Positions 25,849 through 34,952 of a stretch of 64,000 nt of DNA are shown here, one piece after another (within the stretch, counting starts at the first letter, position 1; each line of letters begins with the position of its first letter). The notes beneath the pieces were generated by a model that saw only the letters and a program-made list of their open reading frames with translations, searched no databases and was not told the DNA's origin. The stretch is from an uncultured Clostridia bacterium (lineage in GTDB: Bacteria > Bacillota > Clostridia > Oscillospirales > Ruminococcaceae), in contig CAMCFA010000008.1 of NCBI GenBank assembly GCA_945873955.1, positions 1 to 64,000 on the forward strand, given 5' to 3'. Made by a program: the position numbers and the translations under genes.

Positions 25849-26460
25849 GTGAAAATCGAGAAAATCAAACTTGTTGACCTGAAGCCGGCTGAAAGGAACG
25901 TGCGAATGCACCCGCCGGAGCAGATCAATGAATACAAGAGATCACTGGAGAAATTCGGCCAAACAAAAGCGATAGTCGTTGACGAAAGCAACAACATACT
26001 TATCGGAAACGGCTTATTCCTTGCAATAACCGAATTGGGCTGGAAAGAAGCGGACTGCTGCCGCAAGACAGGGCTGTCGGAGAACGACAAGAAGAAGCTC
26101 ATGCTCGCAGACAACCGCATCTTTGACCTCGGCTCAGACGATTTATCCGTGTTCGATCAGCTCATTAGGGAGTTGGACGGAGATTTCGATATCCCCGGCT
26201 ACACGGACGACCTTCTGAATTCTCTTGTAATGGATGCGGCTGAAACAACCGAAATGTTGTCAGAATACGGAGTTGTGGACGGCGATGAAGCCGAAACGAT
26301 CCGCACGGCAACGGTTGATGACCGGCCCGCACCCTCTGCAGCTCCAACACCAACACCGGCGACAGAGCGGCAAACGGCCACAAATTCGGCTGCACCGGCA
26401 GAGAACGAAAACACTAATTTCGTAATCTGTCCTGAATGCGGGGCGAAGATATGGCTGTGA
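25849..26460 (+). CDS. ParB-like protein with C-terminal zinc knuckle
   Basis: 203 residues from GTG 25849. The ParB/Srx-like domain is at 1-110 (IKLVDLKPAERNVRMHPPEQINEYKRSLEKFGQ), with LIGNGLFLAI replacing the usual DGHHR-type motif. A Pro/Thr-rich linker follows and the end is CPECGAKIWL, half of a zinc ribbon. It overlaps the next PP-loop gene by 10 bp. ParB/PP-loop neighbours are known for IbrB/IbrA. Confidence 0.8.
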   Translation: MKIEKIKLVDLKPAERNVRMHPPEQINEYKRSLEKFGQTKAIVVDESNNILIGNGLFLAITELGWKEADCCRKTGLSENDKKKLMLADNRIFDLGSDDLSVFDQLIRELDGDFDIPGYTDDLLNSLVMDAAETTEMLSEYGVVDGDEAETIRTATVDDRPAPSAAPTPTPATERQTATNSAAPAENENTNFVICPECGAKIWL

Positions 26461-27608
26461 AAAGAGTCCAAGCCGATATTGATGTTGTAACCGCTGCGAA
26501 AAAACGCATAAAGAACGTCTTTTCAAATGGTCTGACGGTCTATATGTCTTTTTCCGGCGGCAAAGACAGCCTATGTCTGGCGCAGCTCGTTCTTTCCATG
26601 ATAGGAAGCGGCGAGATAAGTGCCAAACAGCTTATTGTCATCTTCATAGACGAAGAAGCCATATTTCCTTGCATTGAGGACACGGTTAAGACATGGCGCA
26701 AAAAGTTTCTCATGGCAGGGGCGCAATTCCGTTGGTATTGCCTTGAAGTTCGTCATTTCTCATGCTTCAATCAGCTCACCGCAGACGAAAGCTTCATCTG
26801 CTGGGACAGCACTAAGCAAAATGTATGGGTAAGGCAGCCGCCTCCATGGGCAATCAGATCGAGTTCGCTTCTTCGTCCCCGCGAAGACAACTATCAAGCA
26901 TTCTTGCCCCGCGTTACCAAAGACGGAATAATGTTGACAGGCGTACGCGCTTCGGAGTCAGTCCAGCGTTTACAATACATGGCGGCGTTATCAATGGGCG
27001 GTAAGGGGATAACCGGAAACAGAATGATTTATCCTATCTATGATTGGAAAACCTCTGATGTCTGGTTATTCCTCAAAGAGCAGCACGTCGACATACCGTC
27101 AATTTACTTGTATATGTGGCAGGCAGGAATAAGCAAGGGGCAGCTCAGAGTATCGCAATTCTTCTCCAGCGATACCGCAAGCTGTCTTGTGAAGATGAAT
27201 GAATATTATCCAGACCTTATGGACAGGGTCATTCGGCGCGAACCAAACGCCTATCTCGCAGCTCTCTACTGGGACAGCGAAATGTTTGGACGGAGTACCA
27301 GAACGCGAAAGACCCTCGAAAAAAAGGATAACATAGATTACAAAGCAGCTCTTTGGAATATGCTCGTTAAGGAGCCGGGCAAGTACTTCCACACAGACCA
27401 CCAGCTCCATGTTGCGGCTCAATACCGCAAGATGATGATTAAGGTGGATAATCTGGCGCGACCTCGTGATTATCGTAAGATGTATGAAGCACTCCAGGCA
27501 GGCGACCCTAAGTTGCGTACCCTGCGTGCAATATATCAAGACGTATTCTGTGCGTATGCAGACCATTGTAAGAAATCCCGCAATAAGGGAGGTGATAGCA
27601 ATGGCTGA
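26451..27608 (+). CDS. IbrA-like PAPS-reductase protein
   Basis: 385 residues from ATG 26451. The N-terminal PP-loop is TVYMSFSGGKDSLCLAQLVLS (~25-45), with MLTGVRASESVQRLQY (~162-178) and IYPIYDWKTSDVWLFLKEQHVDIP (~189-212). The long C-terminal region (TRKTLEKKDNIDYKAALWNMLVKEPGKYF...) matches the DUF3440-type extension of IbrA. It overlaps the ParB genes on both sides (10 bp and 8 bp). IbrA/IbrB in enterobacteria are prophage-borne regulators; a defence or modification role has been suggested for related pairs but is not shown here. Confidence 0.85.
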   Translation: MAVKRVQADIDVVTAAKKRIKNVFSNGLTVYMSFSGGKDSLCLAQLVLSMIGSGEISAKQLIVIFIDEEAIFPCIEDTVKTWRKKFLMAGAQFRWYCLEVRHFSCFNQLTADESFICWDSTKQNVWVRQPPPWAIRSSSLLRPREDNYQAFLPRVTKDGIMLTGVRASESVQRLQYMAALSMGGKGITGNRMIYPIYDWKTSDVWLFLKEQHVDIPSIYLYMWQAGISKGQLRVSQFFSSDTASCLVKMNEYYPDLMDRVIRREPNAYLAALYWDSEMFGRSTRTRKTLEKKDNIDYKAALWNMLVKEPGKYFHTDHQLHVAAQYRKMMIKVDNLARPRDYRKMYEALQAGDPKLRTLRAIYQDVFCAYADHCKKSRNKGGDSNG

Positions 27609-28143
27609 TGTTGATGTATTTGCACCTCTTAGTACGCTGACATGGGTTGACAGAAATATACTGAAGCCGAACGATTACAACCCAAACAAGGTAAGTCGCG
27701 AGAATTTGAAGCTGCTCACTCAATCCATACTCACCAATGGCTGGACGCTACCTATTGTAGTCCGACCTGATTATACTATCATTGACGGCTTCCACAGATG
27801 GACAGTATCGGGCGAAGAACCTCTGCTTTCTATACTTGGTGGAAAGGTGCCGGTGGTGGTGGTAGAGCATAAGGACAAGGACGAAGATATATATGGAACA
27901 GTAACGCACAACAGGGCAAGAGGCACACACCTTCTCGAACCTATGAAGGCAATCGTCAAGCGGCTTCTCAACGACGGAAAGTCTGTTGATGAAATAGGAA
28001 AACAACTGGGCATGAAACCGGAAGAGGTCTTTAGATTATCCGATTTCTCGAAAGATGATTTTCTGCGCATGATGGCGAATAAGCCTACATACAGCAAGGC
28101 GAACCTGTCTTATTCTTTCGCGTGCGGGGTATGCACCGGTTGA
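27601..28143 (+). CDS. IbrB-like ParB protein, C-terminus replaced at a deletion junction
   Basis: 180 residues from ATG 27601 (GGAGGTGATAG upstream). It has the IbrB-type ParB domain: LKPNDYNPNKVSRENLKLLTQSI (~20-43), TIIDGFHRWTVSG (~58-70), NRARGTHLLEPMKAIVKRLL (~105-124) and LGMKPEEVFRLSDFSKDDFLRMM. After TYSKA the sequence becomes NLSYSFACGVCTG, which does not look like a family ending. The stop overlaps, in another frame, a tail-chaperone-like remnant, so the last few codons are probably read through a deletion junction. Confidence 0.8.
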   Translation: MADVDVFAPLSTLTWVDRNILKPNDYNPNKVSRENLKLLTQSILTNGWTLPIVVRPDYTIIDGFHRWTVSGEEPLLSILGGKVPVVVVEHKDKDEDIYGTVTHNRARGTHLLEPMKAIVKRLLNDGKSVDEIGKQLGMKPEEVFRLSDFSKDDFLRMMANKPTYSKANLSYSFACGVCTG

Positions 28144-28219
28144 TTATTGGCTTAATATACCGCTGCAAGAGTTGCAACAGTGGGTAAATGCACACAATGC
28201 ATTATTACGTGAAAAGTGA
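28100..28219 (+). pseudogene. C-terminal remnant of a tail assembly chaperone
   Basis: In the frame one base off the IbrB-like gene, codons read GYAPVDYWLNIPLQELQQWV...LLREK then TGA at 28217-28219, 15 bp before the tape measure gene. The pattern aromatic-W-x-x-P-x-x-E-L-x-x-W is what I expect of the second (frameshifted) part of tail assembly chaperones, which lie directly upstream of tape measure genes. No start or N-terminal half is present. I infer it is what is left after deletion of the upstream head-tail module. Confidence 0.55.
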
Positions 28220-28234
28220 TTCGGAGGGTCTGTA

Positions 28235-31200
28235 ATGAAAGAATATGAGGTATTGTTCAAGCTAGGCGCAGCCCTCGGCTCGAACTTTAACGGAACATTT
28301 AGCTCCGCTCGGAAAGTCATTCAAGCGGCAGAGAAAGAAATACAGACCTTAAACAAGACGCAGGCTGACATTACAGCTTATCAGCGGCAGCAGACTAACA
28401 TTGAGCGGACTAATGCTAAGTTGGAAACCTACCGAAAGCAGCTTGAAAATGTCCAAGCCGAAATGGCGCAATCTGGAACTGCAAGTTCGGAGCTTGCAAA
28501 TCGTGAGCTTGAATTGCAACAGCGAATCCGAAGCGCAGAGGAAGCCATAGCAGATAAAAACCAACGTCTTTCTCAGATGGGCGCGGCGCTGTCCGAAGCT
28601 GGAGTAGATGTCAACGCGCTTGCTGACGAACAGCAGCGTTTACAGCAACGAACACAAGAGCTTACGGAAGAACAAACGCGAGCGGCAGAGGAAGCTGAAC
28701 AATTCGGAAACAGGTCTGCTTCAGCATTTGAGCTGGCAGGAGATGCGCTTGTCACAGCCGGAATAGCCAAAGGGCTGAACGAGATATATGACGCATATAA
28801 GGAATGCGTGAACATATCCATGGAATTCGGCGGTACAATGAGTACCGTCGAAGCTCTTTCCGGTGCTAATGCCGAGGAAATGCAGTCATTGACCGCCGAA
28901 GCAAAAGAGCTTGGCGCAACAACAAAATACACAGCTAATCAGTCGGCAGAAGCTATGACCTACATGGGAATGGCCGGATGGGAAGCTACTGAAATGCTCG
29001 ACGGTATGAGCGGTATGCTCAATTTAGCGGCAGCTTCAGGTGAAGAACTGGGACTTACGGCTGACATTGTGACCGATAATTTGACTGCGTTCAAATTAAC
29101 TGCTGCTGATACAGCGCACTTTGCAGACGTTCTGGCTCAAGCCGCAACTAATTCCAATACTTCTGTGGCTATCATGGGCGAAACGTTTTCCGGATCAGCT
29201 TCAATAGCCGGTGCTCTTGGGTATAGCATAGAAGACGTCGCCACAGCTGTTGGACTCATGGCAAATTCGGGCGTAAAAGGCAGCGTGGCTGGTACCGCAC
29301 TTAAAAACACGTTCAATGGTTTATTGGAGGGCGCTACACTTTCGGCGGCGGCAATCGGCGAAGTCGATTTTACCGCACTTAATTCTGACGGAACGCTGAA
29401 GTCGTTCGGTCAAACCATTGATGAATTACGCGGCTACTTCGACCAAATGACCGAAGCTGAACGCGTGAACAATGCAATGGCAATAGCCGGACAACGCGGT
29501 TATAATGGCTTGCTTGCAATTTTAAATTCGACTGACGAAGAATACAGCTCATTGCGCGACAACATTTACAATTGCACCGGCGCCGCAGAAAGAATGGCCA
29601 AGATCCGCATGGATAACCTTCAGGGCGATGTTACATTGCTTGATTCCGCTGCTGATGGACTTAAGCAGACAATAGGCGAGCTTTACGATGACGAACTGCG
29701 GCAACTTGCTCAGATGGGTGCCGCAATACTCACATCTGTCAACGAATTCTGTCAACAGAATCCTGTTCTTGTTAAGTCTATTATGGCTATCGGTGCTGAA
29801 ATCGGTGTTGTTGTTCTGGCTTACAATGCGTGGAATGTTGCCAAAAAAGCCAAGAATGCACTTGACGAACTTGGAAACGCTCTTAAGGCACGTAAAGCAG
29901 CAGCGGCGGCGGCAGCAGCGGCAGCCGAAGCCGGAGAAGCTACCGCTACAACAGGCGCAGCAGCAGCACAGCAAGGCTGGAACTTAGCTATGTTAGCAAG
30001 CCCGATTTTCATTTTTACCGCTGCCGTAGCAGCACTTACAGTCGGAGTAATTGCGCTCAACAAAGCGTGTGAGGTTGAAGATTTTCAAACAACCACTCTG
30101 ACAGAATCATCTCAAAGGCAGAAAGAAGAACTGGACAGCCTTACTGCAAAGTATGATGAGGCCTGTGAAAAGTACGGTGAAAATAGCGAACAGGCGCAGG
30201 CTCTGAAATACGATGTTGATCAGGCGACAGAAAGCTTTGAAGCGAATAAGCGGACTGTTGAGGATCTATATAATGAGCTGGATAGCCTTCATGCAAACTA
30301 TGAGACCATTCTCGGCACTTATCACGAAACAAATTCCGAAATCTATCGGCAGGAACAGTACACTAATGAGCTGACTGCCAAAATGCGAAGCCTTAACGAC
30401 GCTGCCAAGGACGGTCAAGATATTGATTCTGACCTTTCCGCTATCATCGAAAAACTGAATGAGCAGTACCCCGAACTCGGGCTTAACATTGCCGATGTTA
30501 ACGGTCATCTTGATGAAACTATCGCCAAAGTTAATGGCGTATCAGATGCCGAGAAGAAGAAAGCTGAATACGAAAATGCTCGCAATACCCTTGCACAGCT
30601 TCAAGAAAACCAAGAACAACTTGAAACTCTGCGAGATGAAGCTGAAGCAGCCATGCTCGATGCCGGAAGCGTCCTTGCCAATAATCAAGGAAAAGCAATC
30701 TGGCAGAATTTCGTTGGAGCATTCACAAATACCGAGGGCCAAATACAACAAGCGTATAATGAAGCCCAGGATAAGTATTGGCAGGCAGCAGCCGACGCGC
30801 GTGAAGGTAATGCGGCAATTGAAGAGTGCCTCGCAATCATCAACGAATACGAGGGTATGGTAGAGGGCGCAGCGGACTCCATGGCGACCTCTTACGACGC
30901 TATCCTGTTAGCTACCAATGAGGTAAAACAAGCCTCCGAAGAGCTTATGGAAAGCTATAAAAAAGCCTACGATGAAGCGTATGACAGCATAACAGGTCAA
31001 TACAAAATCTGGGACACAGCAGCAACGGTAATTCCAACCAGCATTCAGACAATAAATGATGCAATGGAAACGCAGATAAGCTACTGGAACAACTACAATA
31101 CTGACCTTGAAAATCTGTCCAAGCGAGCTGATGACATCGAAGGTCTTCAAGAAATGCTTGCCTCATTCTCAGACGGCTCGGAAGAAAGTGTCAATGCAGT

Positions 31201-31888
31201 GGCCGGATTTGCGCAGGCTACTGATGAAGAACTTAAAACTGCCGTCGAAAACTGGAAGAAACTCCAGGAACAGCAGGGAGATACGGCAGAGGGGCTGGCA
31301 GGTCTTAGAGTCGACATGGAAAAAGGCTTACAAGATATTGCCGACACCATGCAGGAAAAAATCGACGCTATGAATCTGTCTGATGAAGCCCAGAAAGCGG
31401 CAGAAGACACATTAAAAGCGTATGTTGACGCGCTTAATTCCGGTAAGACTACTGCTGCGGACGCTGCGGCGGCGGTATCTGCGGCGGTTACAGCCGCGTT
31501 TGCAACAGGCAGTACCGCAAATGTCAGCACCACAGAAGAAAAAGTATACGATGGCTCTGTTCGTGGATTCCGTGAGCTGGAAGATATGTCGCGCTATGCG
31601 TCAGGCACGTTATCAGCCGATTCCGGCTTAGCTCTTGTCGGGGAAGAAGGTCCAGAGTTAATACAGATGTCGGGCGGTGAACGTGTCTACAATGCAGGAG
31701 AAACAAGAGCAATAGCAGCTAATATATCCGGCGGCGGTCAGACTACAATCACCATATCTCCAGTATTCAACGTAAGCGGATCTGCAAGCCAAGCGGATTT
31801 GGAAGGATATTCTGATACGCTAGTGAGCATGGTTATTGACGCACTCGAAAGCGCTGGAGTTGACGCAAGGAGGAATGCGTACGCATGA
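28235..31888 (+). CDS. Tail tape measure protein
   Basis: 1217 residues, TP901-type tape measure. An N-terminal coiled coil (~30-165) is followed by the conserved block MEFGGTMSTVEALSGANAEEMQSLTAEAKELGATTKYTA region (~190-230) and GVKGSVAGTALKNTFNGL (~345-365), an Ala-rich hydrophobic section (~510-610), more coiled coils, and a Gly-rich end with ALVGEEGPELIQMSGGERVYNAGET (~1130-1155). It sets tail length and enters the host envelope. Here it is the first surviving tail gene; sheath, tube and chaperone genes are absent upstream. Confidence 0.95.
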   Translation: MKEYEVLFKLGAALGSNFNGTFSSARKVIQAAEKEIQTLNKTQADITAYQRQQTNIERTNAKLETYRKQLENVQAEMAQSGTASSELANRELELQQRIRSAEEAIADKNQRLSQMGAALSEAGVDVNALADEQQRLQQRTQELTEEQTRAAEEAEQFGNRSASAFELAGDALVTAGIAKGLNEIYDAYKECVNISMEFGGTMSTVEALSGANAEEMQSLTAEAKELGATTKYTANQSAEAMTYMGMAGWEATEMLDGMSGMLNLAAASGEELGLTADIVTDNLTAFKLTAADTAHFADVLAQAATNSNTSVAIMGETFSGSASIAGALGYSIEDVATAVGLMANSGVKGSVAGTALKNTFNGLLEGATLSAAAIGEVDFTALNSDGTLKSFGQTIDELRGYFDQMTEAERVNNAMAIAGQRGYNGLLAILNSTDEEYSSLRDNIYNCTGAAERMAKIRMDNLQGDVTLLDSAADGLKQTIGELYDDELRQLAQMGAAILTSVNEFCQQNPVLVKSIMAIGAEIGVVVLAYNAWNVAKKAKNALDELGNALKARKAAAAAAAAAAEAGEATATTGAAAAQQGWNLAMLASPIFIFTAAVAALTVGVIALNKACEVEDFQTTTLTESSQRQKEELDSLTAKYDEACEKYGENSEQAQALKYDVDQATESFEANKRTVEDLYNELDSLHANYETILGTYHETNSEIYRQEQYTNELTAKMRSLNDAAKDGQDIDSDLSAIIEKLNEQYPELGLNIADVNGHLDETIAKVNGVSDAEKKKAEYENARNTLAQLQENQEQLETLRDEAEAAMLDAGSVLANNQGKAIWQNFVGAFTNTEGQIQQAYNEAQDKYWQAAADAREGNAAIEECLAIINEYEGMVEGAADSMATSYDAILLATNEVKQASEELMESYKKAYDEAYDSITGQYKIWDTAATVIPTSIQTINDAMETQISYWNNYNTDLENLSKRADDIEGLQEMLASFSDGSEESVNAVAGFAQATDEELKTAVENWKKLQEQQGDTAEGLAGLRVDMEKGLQDIADTMQEKIDAMNLSDEAQKAAEDTLKAYVDALNSGKTTAADAAAAVSAAVTAAFATGSTANVSTTEEKVYDGSVRGFRELEDMSRYASGTLSADSGLALVGEEGPELIQMSGGERVYNAGETRAIAANISGGGQTTITISPVFNVSGSASQADLEGYSDTLVSMVIDALESAGVDARRNAYA

Positions 31889-32097
31889 TAACCTATACAA
31901 CTGTGCAGGGTGATATGTGGGATAAAATCGCCAAGGATCAGTTGGGAGATGAAAAATACACCGACCTTCTTATGAGCGAAAATCCCGAATATGGGCTTGT
32001 GTATATTTTCTCGGCGGGGATCGAACTTAATATCCCGGAGGTGAACGAATACACGGCGGCAGACGACCTGCCGCCATGGAAGGTGGCTAAAGGATGA
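31885..32097 (+). CDS. Tail protein X (LysM-like)
   Basis: 70 residues, P2 gpX type: TYTTVQGDMWDKIAKDQLGDEKYTDLLMSENPE, a LysM-like fold that helps place tail components at the cell wall. The ATG overlaps the tape measure stop by 4 bp, and its own stop overlaps the next ATG by 4 bp. Confidence 0.88.
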   Translation: MITYTTVQGDMWDKIAKDQLGDEKYTDLLMSENPEYGLVYIFSAGIELNIPEVNEYTAADDLPPWKVAKG

Positions 32098-33944
32098 GCG
32101 ATAAGAATCAGGCGCGGCGAGCGGCGTTTCAAGTTAAGTTTTCCGGCGCAGACATCACGTCATCAATGAAAGAGTACCTTATGCAGCTAACCTACACCGA
32201 TAACGAAGAAGATGAAACAGACGACTTGCAAATCAAATTGCAAGATCGTGATGGTATTTGGCTGAAAAAGTGGCTTAATAATGCAATACAAGCTGCCGCA
32301 GAAGGTGGTAAAACGCTTGACAGCATTCCGGTTGACGAAAGCAAATCCGATGAATACACGACGATCTATACCTACAAGGTTACAGCGGCAAGCGGCGTCA
32401 AAGTTCATGGTCGGGCTGGTGAACAGTATTATGTATACGGGACACTTCCTTACGGAAGCGTAATTACTGCAAAAGGTACTGCTGACGGCTGGGTGAATTT
32501 TGATTACGAGCGAAAAAACGCCTATGTTAGTATGTCTTATCTTACATGTATAGGTTCGCAGCAAGTCAAAGTCGAGAACAGTTCTTCTTCAAAAAAATCC
32601 ACAACTAAAGCTGCCACGAACACAGTCACAGCCACATCTTCCGTTTCCACCGTTCAGGCCGGAAATTGGAATATTGGTGATGAGGTTATCGCCAACGGAC
32701 AACCGCAATACTCAAGCTGGGGAGACGGTACGCCGGGAGCTGCCGTGACAAACTACAAGGGCAAGATCTCGTATCTTAATCTGAAAAGCGGCGTTCCTTA
32801 TCCGATTTGCGTCGGATATCTCGGCTGGTTTTCTGAGGAACAAGTTAAGCTGACAGGAGAATCGGCTGTATCGTCTGGGAGTTCGCAGGAACGGGCAGCA
32901 AGCAAAGGGTTGAAAATATCCGCCGTGATCCTCCGCGAAAACTGGAATTCTGACGGCAAAGATGATATGCTCGATTGCGGTCAATTTGAGCTTGACAGTA
33001 TCGACGCTTCCGGCCCGCCGGCAACCATAACGATAAAAGCTACAAGCCTATCATATTCCTCCACCGTACGGCAGACAAAGAAAAGCAAGTCTTGGGAGAA
33101 CACCACGCTTTCTGCCATCGCTAAGAAAATCGCGGAAGCCAACGGAATGGCTTGTATGTTTGAATGCGGTACAGATCCGTCGTACAAACGTGTTGAGCAA
33201 TACCAGACAAGCGATATTGTCTTTCTGCAAAAGCTGTGCCATAATGCAGGCTGTTCGCTGAAGGTGACAAATAACATTCTCGTAATTTTCGACCAGTCAA
33301 AATATGAGAAGAAAAAGTCAGTATTCACGATTAAGCACGGAGCAGCCGGAGGGTACACCAAGTACAAACTTTCCACCGGCGACAACGACACATATACGTC
33401 TTGCCGAGTGAGCTACACAACATCGAGCGGCGCGGTAATCTCTGCGACAGCTTATGTCGAGGATTATAAAGAACCCAACGATGACGACCAGACAAAAAAT
33501 CAGTGCCTGGAAATACATCAGAAAGTCACCAGCAAGGACGAAGCACAAGCGCTGGCTCATAAAATGCTGCGGCTGCACAACAAGTATGAGTTTGAAGCCA
33601 GCTTTACGTTTCCGGGAGATCCGAAGCTTGTAGCCGGAAGCTCGGTTACGCTATCCGGGTGGGGAGCGTTTGACGGCAAGTATATCATCAAACAAGCTAA
33701 GCACAGCATTGGGTCATCTGGTTACACCACTCAGATAAGCCTTAGAAAAGCACTCGAATCAGACGCTGAGAGCGCCGTAGAGAGCAGTTCAACATCTAAG
33801 GCTAGTGATAACCTTGATGATATTGCTATGGCGGTAATACGGGGCGACTGGAGCAACGGAGAGGAACGAAAGCGTAGGCTCACCGAAGCCGGGTATGACT
33901 ATGCCGCTGTGCAGAAGCGAGTTAACGAATTACTGGGGGTATAA
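32094..33944 (+). CDS. gpD-like baseplate hub protein with SH3 insertions and CW_7-like end
   Basis: 616 residues of the phage late control gpD/XkdQ/VgrG-N family. The gpD fold is seen at 1-70 (FQVKFSGADITSSMKEYLMQLTYTDNEEDETDDLQIKLQD) and ~290-545 (STVRQTKKSKSWENTTLSAIAKKIAEANGM...HKMLRLHNKYEFEA). Between them sit two SH3-like cell-wall modules (~85-150 GVKVHGRAGEQYYVYG and ~190-260). The C-terminus (LDDIAMAVIRGDWSNGEERKRRLTEAGYDYAAVQ) matches the CW_7/Cpl-7 muramyl-peptide-binding repeat. It forms the hub that binds the spike and probably grips peptidoglycan. Confidence 0.88.
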   Translation: MSDKNQARRAAFQVKFSGADITSSMKEYLMQLTYTDNEEDETDDLQIKLQDRDGIWLKKWLNNAIQAAAEGGKTLDSIPVDESKSDEYTTIYTYKVTAASGVKVHGRAGEQYYVYGTLPYGSVITAKGTADGWVNFDYERKNAYVSMSYLTCIGSQQVKVENSSSSKKSTTKAATNTVTATSSVSTVQAGNWNIGDEVIANGQPQYSSWGDGTPGAAVTNYKGKISYLNLKSGVPYPICVGYLGWFSEEQVKLTGESAVSSGSSQERAASKGLKISAVILRENWNSDGKDDMLDCGQFELDSIDASGPPATITIKATSLSYSSTVRQTKKSKSWENTTLSAIAKKIAEANGMACMFECGTDPSYKRVEQYQTSDIVFLQKLCHNAGCSLKVTNNILVIFDQSKYEKKKSVFTIKHGAAGGYTKYKLSTGDNDTYTSCRVSYTTSSGAVISATAYVEDYKEPNDDDQTKNQCLEIHQKVTSKDEAQALAHKMLRLHNKYEFEASFTFPGDPKLVAGSSVTLSGWGAFDGKYIIKQAKHSIGSSGYTTQISLRKALESDAESAVESSSTSKASDNLDDIAMAVIRGDWSNGEERKRRLTEAGYDYAAVQKRVNELLGV

Positions 33945-33946
33945 TT

Positions 33947-34228
33947 GTGAATGATATTGTGCGTATCGGTGAGGTTACCGAGGTCAACGATCTTGAACGA
34001 ACGGTGAGAGTACATTTCCCCGACGTTGATATTGTTTCAGATTGGCTCAAGGTGCTTAAATCGCCGCCGTATATACCGGCAAAAGGCGTTGAGCAACAGA
34101 CCGAAATCGAAGACCTGCATGCGCACAAGATTAAGATTGAGCCATGGTTCCCGGATATCGGGGACTTTGTATTATGCATTTACAACCCCGGATTCAACGA
34201 AGATGGGTATGTGATAGGAGGTCTATAA
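33947..34228 (+). CDS. Baseplate assembly protein V (spike)
   Basis: 93 residues from GTG 33947, gpV/gp45 OB-fold type: IGEVTEVNDLERTVRVHFPDVDIVSDWLKVL and PWFPDIGDFVLCIYNP...GYVIGGL. It is short and lacks the long needle helix of gpV, as in many Firmicutes myophages. Its stop overlaps the next ATG by one base. Confidence 0.85.
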   Translation: MNDIVRIGEVTEVNDLERTVRVHFPDVDIVSDWLKVLKSPPYIPAKGVEQQTEIEDLHAHKIKIEPWFPDIGDFVLCIYNPGFNEDGYVIGGL

Positions 34229-34626
34229 TGAAAGTTGGAACGCTAGGTGATATTGTGTTTCAGGTATCTGATAGTACCGTCCTTACCCTGCGAAACGTCA
34301 AGTGGACAGAATCAGCGGACTACTCCACGCATAAACGTCATGGAGGGACAACGTTAAACGAATTCGTAGGATCAAGTCCCGGCTCTATTACGTTCTCAAT
34401 AAGGCTGTCCGAATTTCTTGGTGTGAACACGGTCAAGCAGCTTAAACAAATCATGAAATATATGCGCGATGGAAAGACGCTGCGACTCGTTATTGGCCGA
34501 AAGATATATGGTCGGTATCGCTGGGTAATTACAAAGACAAGCAACACCATGGAATACTATGATAGGTGCGGAAACCTTACGCAGGCCGACGTACAATTAA
34601 CCTTGTCGGAATATATCAAAAAGTAG
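34228..34626 (+). CDS. Tail protein U-like (gpU)
   Basis: 132 residues from ATG 34228 (tracked start 34144 lies in the previous gene). It resembles P2-type GpU tail proteins (MKVGTLGDIVFQVSD, STHKRHGGTTLNEFVGSSPGSITFSIRLSEFLG). Position between V and W supports the call. Confidence 0.75.
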   Translation: MKVGTLGDIVFQVSDSTVLTLRNVKWTESADYSTHKRHGGTTLNEFVGSSPGSITFSIRLSEFLGVNTVKQLKQIMKYMRDGKTLRLVIGRKIYGRYRWVITKTSNTMEYYDRCGNLTQADVQLTLSEYIKK

Positions 34627-34634
34627 GTGATTAT

Positions 34635-34952
34635 ATGGCCAATTACATCGTTTCCTCGGAAGAAGGCGCACTCCAGCTGAACCAGAACGATCCTAATTTG
34701 TCTGTATTGCAGAATATAGCACTTATTCTCAAAACAAAACGTGGCACCGTACCGCTTGACAGAGATTTCGGCCTTGAAATGCAATTTATTGACAAGCCTA
34801 TTGATATTGCTGAAACAATAGCATATACCGAGGTTACAGAAGCGGTGGAAGAATACGAACCGCGTGCGTCTGTCACCGACGTGTCTTTTTCGGCCGGAGC
34901 AGATGGTAAGATGATATTGAATGTGGAGGTAGAGATCGAAGATGAGCCGTAG
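34635..34952 (+). CDS. Baseplate protein W (gp25-like)
   Basis: 105 residues from ATG 34635. gp25/gpW family: QNIALILKTKRGTVPLDRDFGLEMQFIDKP and YEPRASVTDVSF, with the conserved EPR motif. It is a wedge component of contractile-tail baseplates. It overlaps gpJ by 11 bp. Confidence 0.9.
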   Translation: MANYIVSSEEGALQLNQNDPNLSVLQNIALILKTKRGTVPLDRDFGLEMQFIDKPIDIAETIAYTEVTEAVEEYEPRASVTDVSFSAGADGKMILNVEVEIEDEP

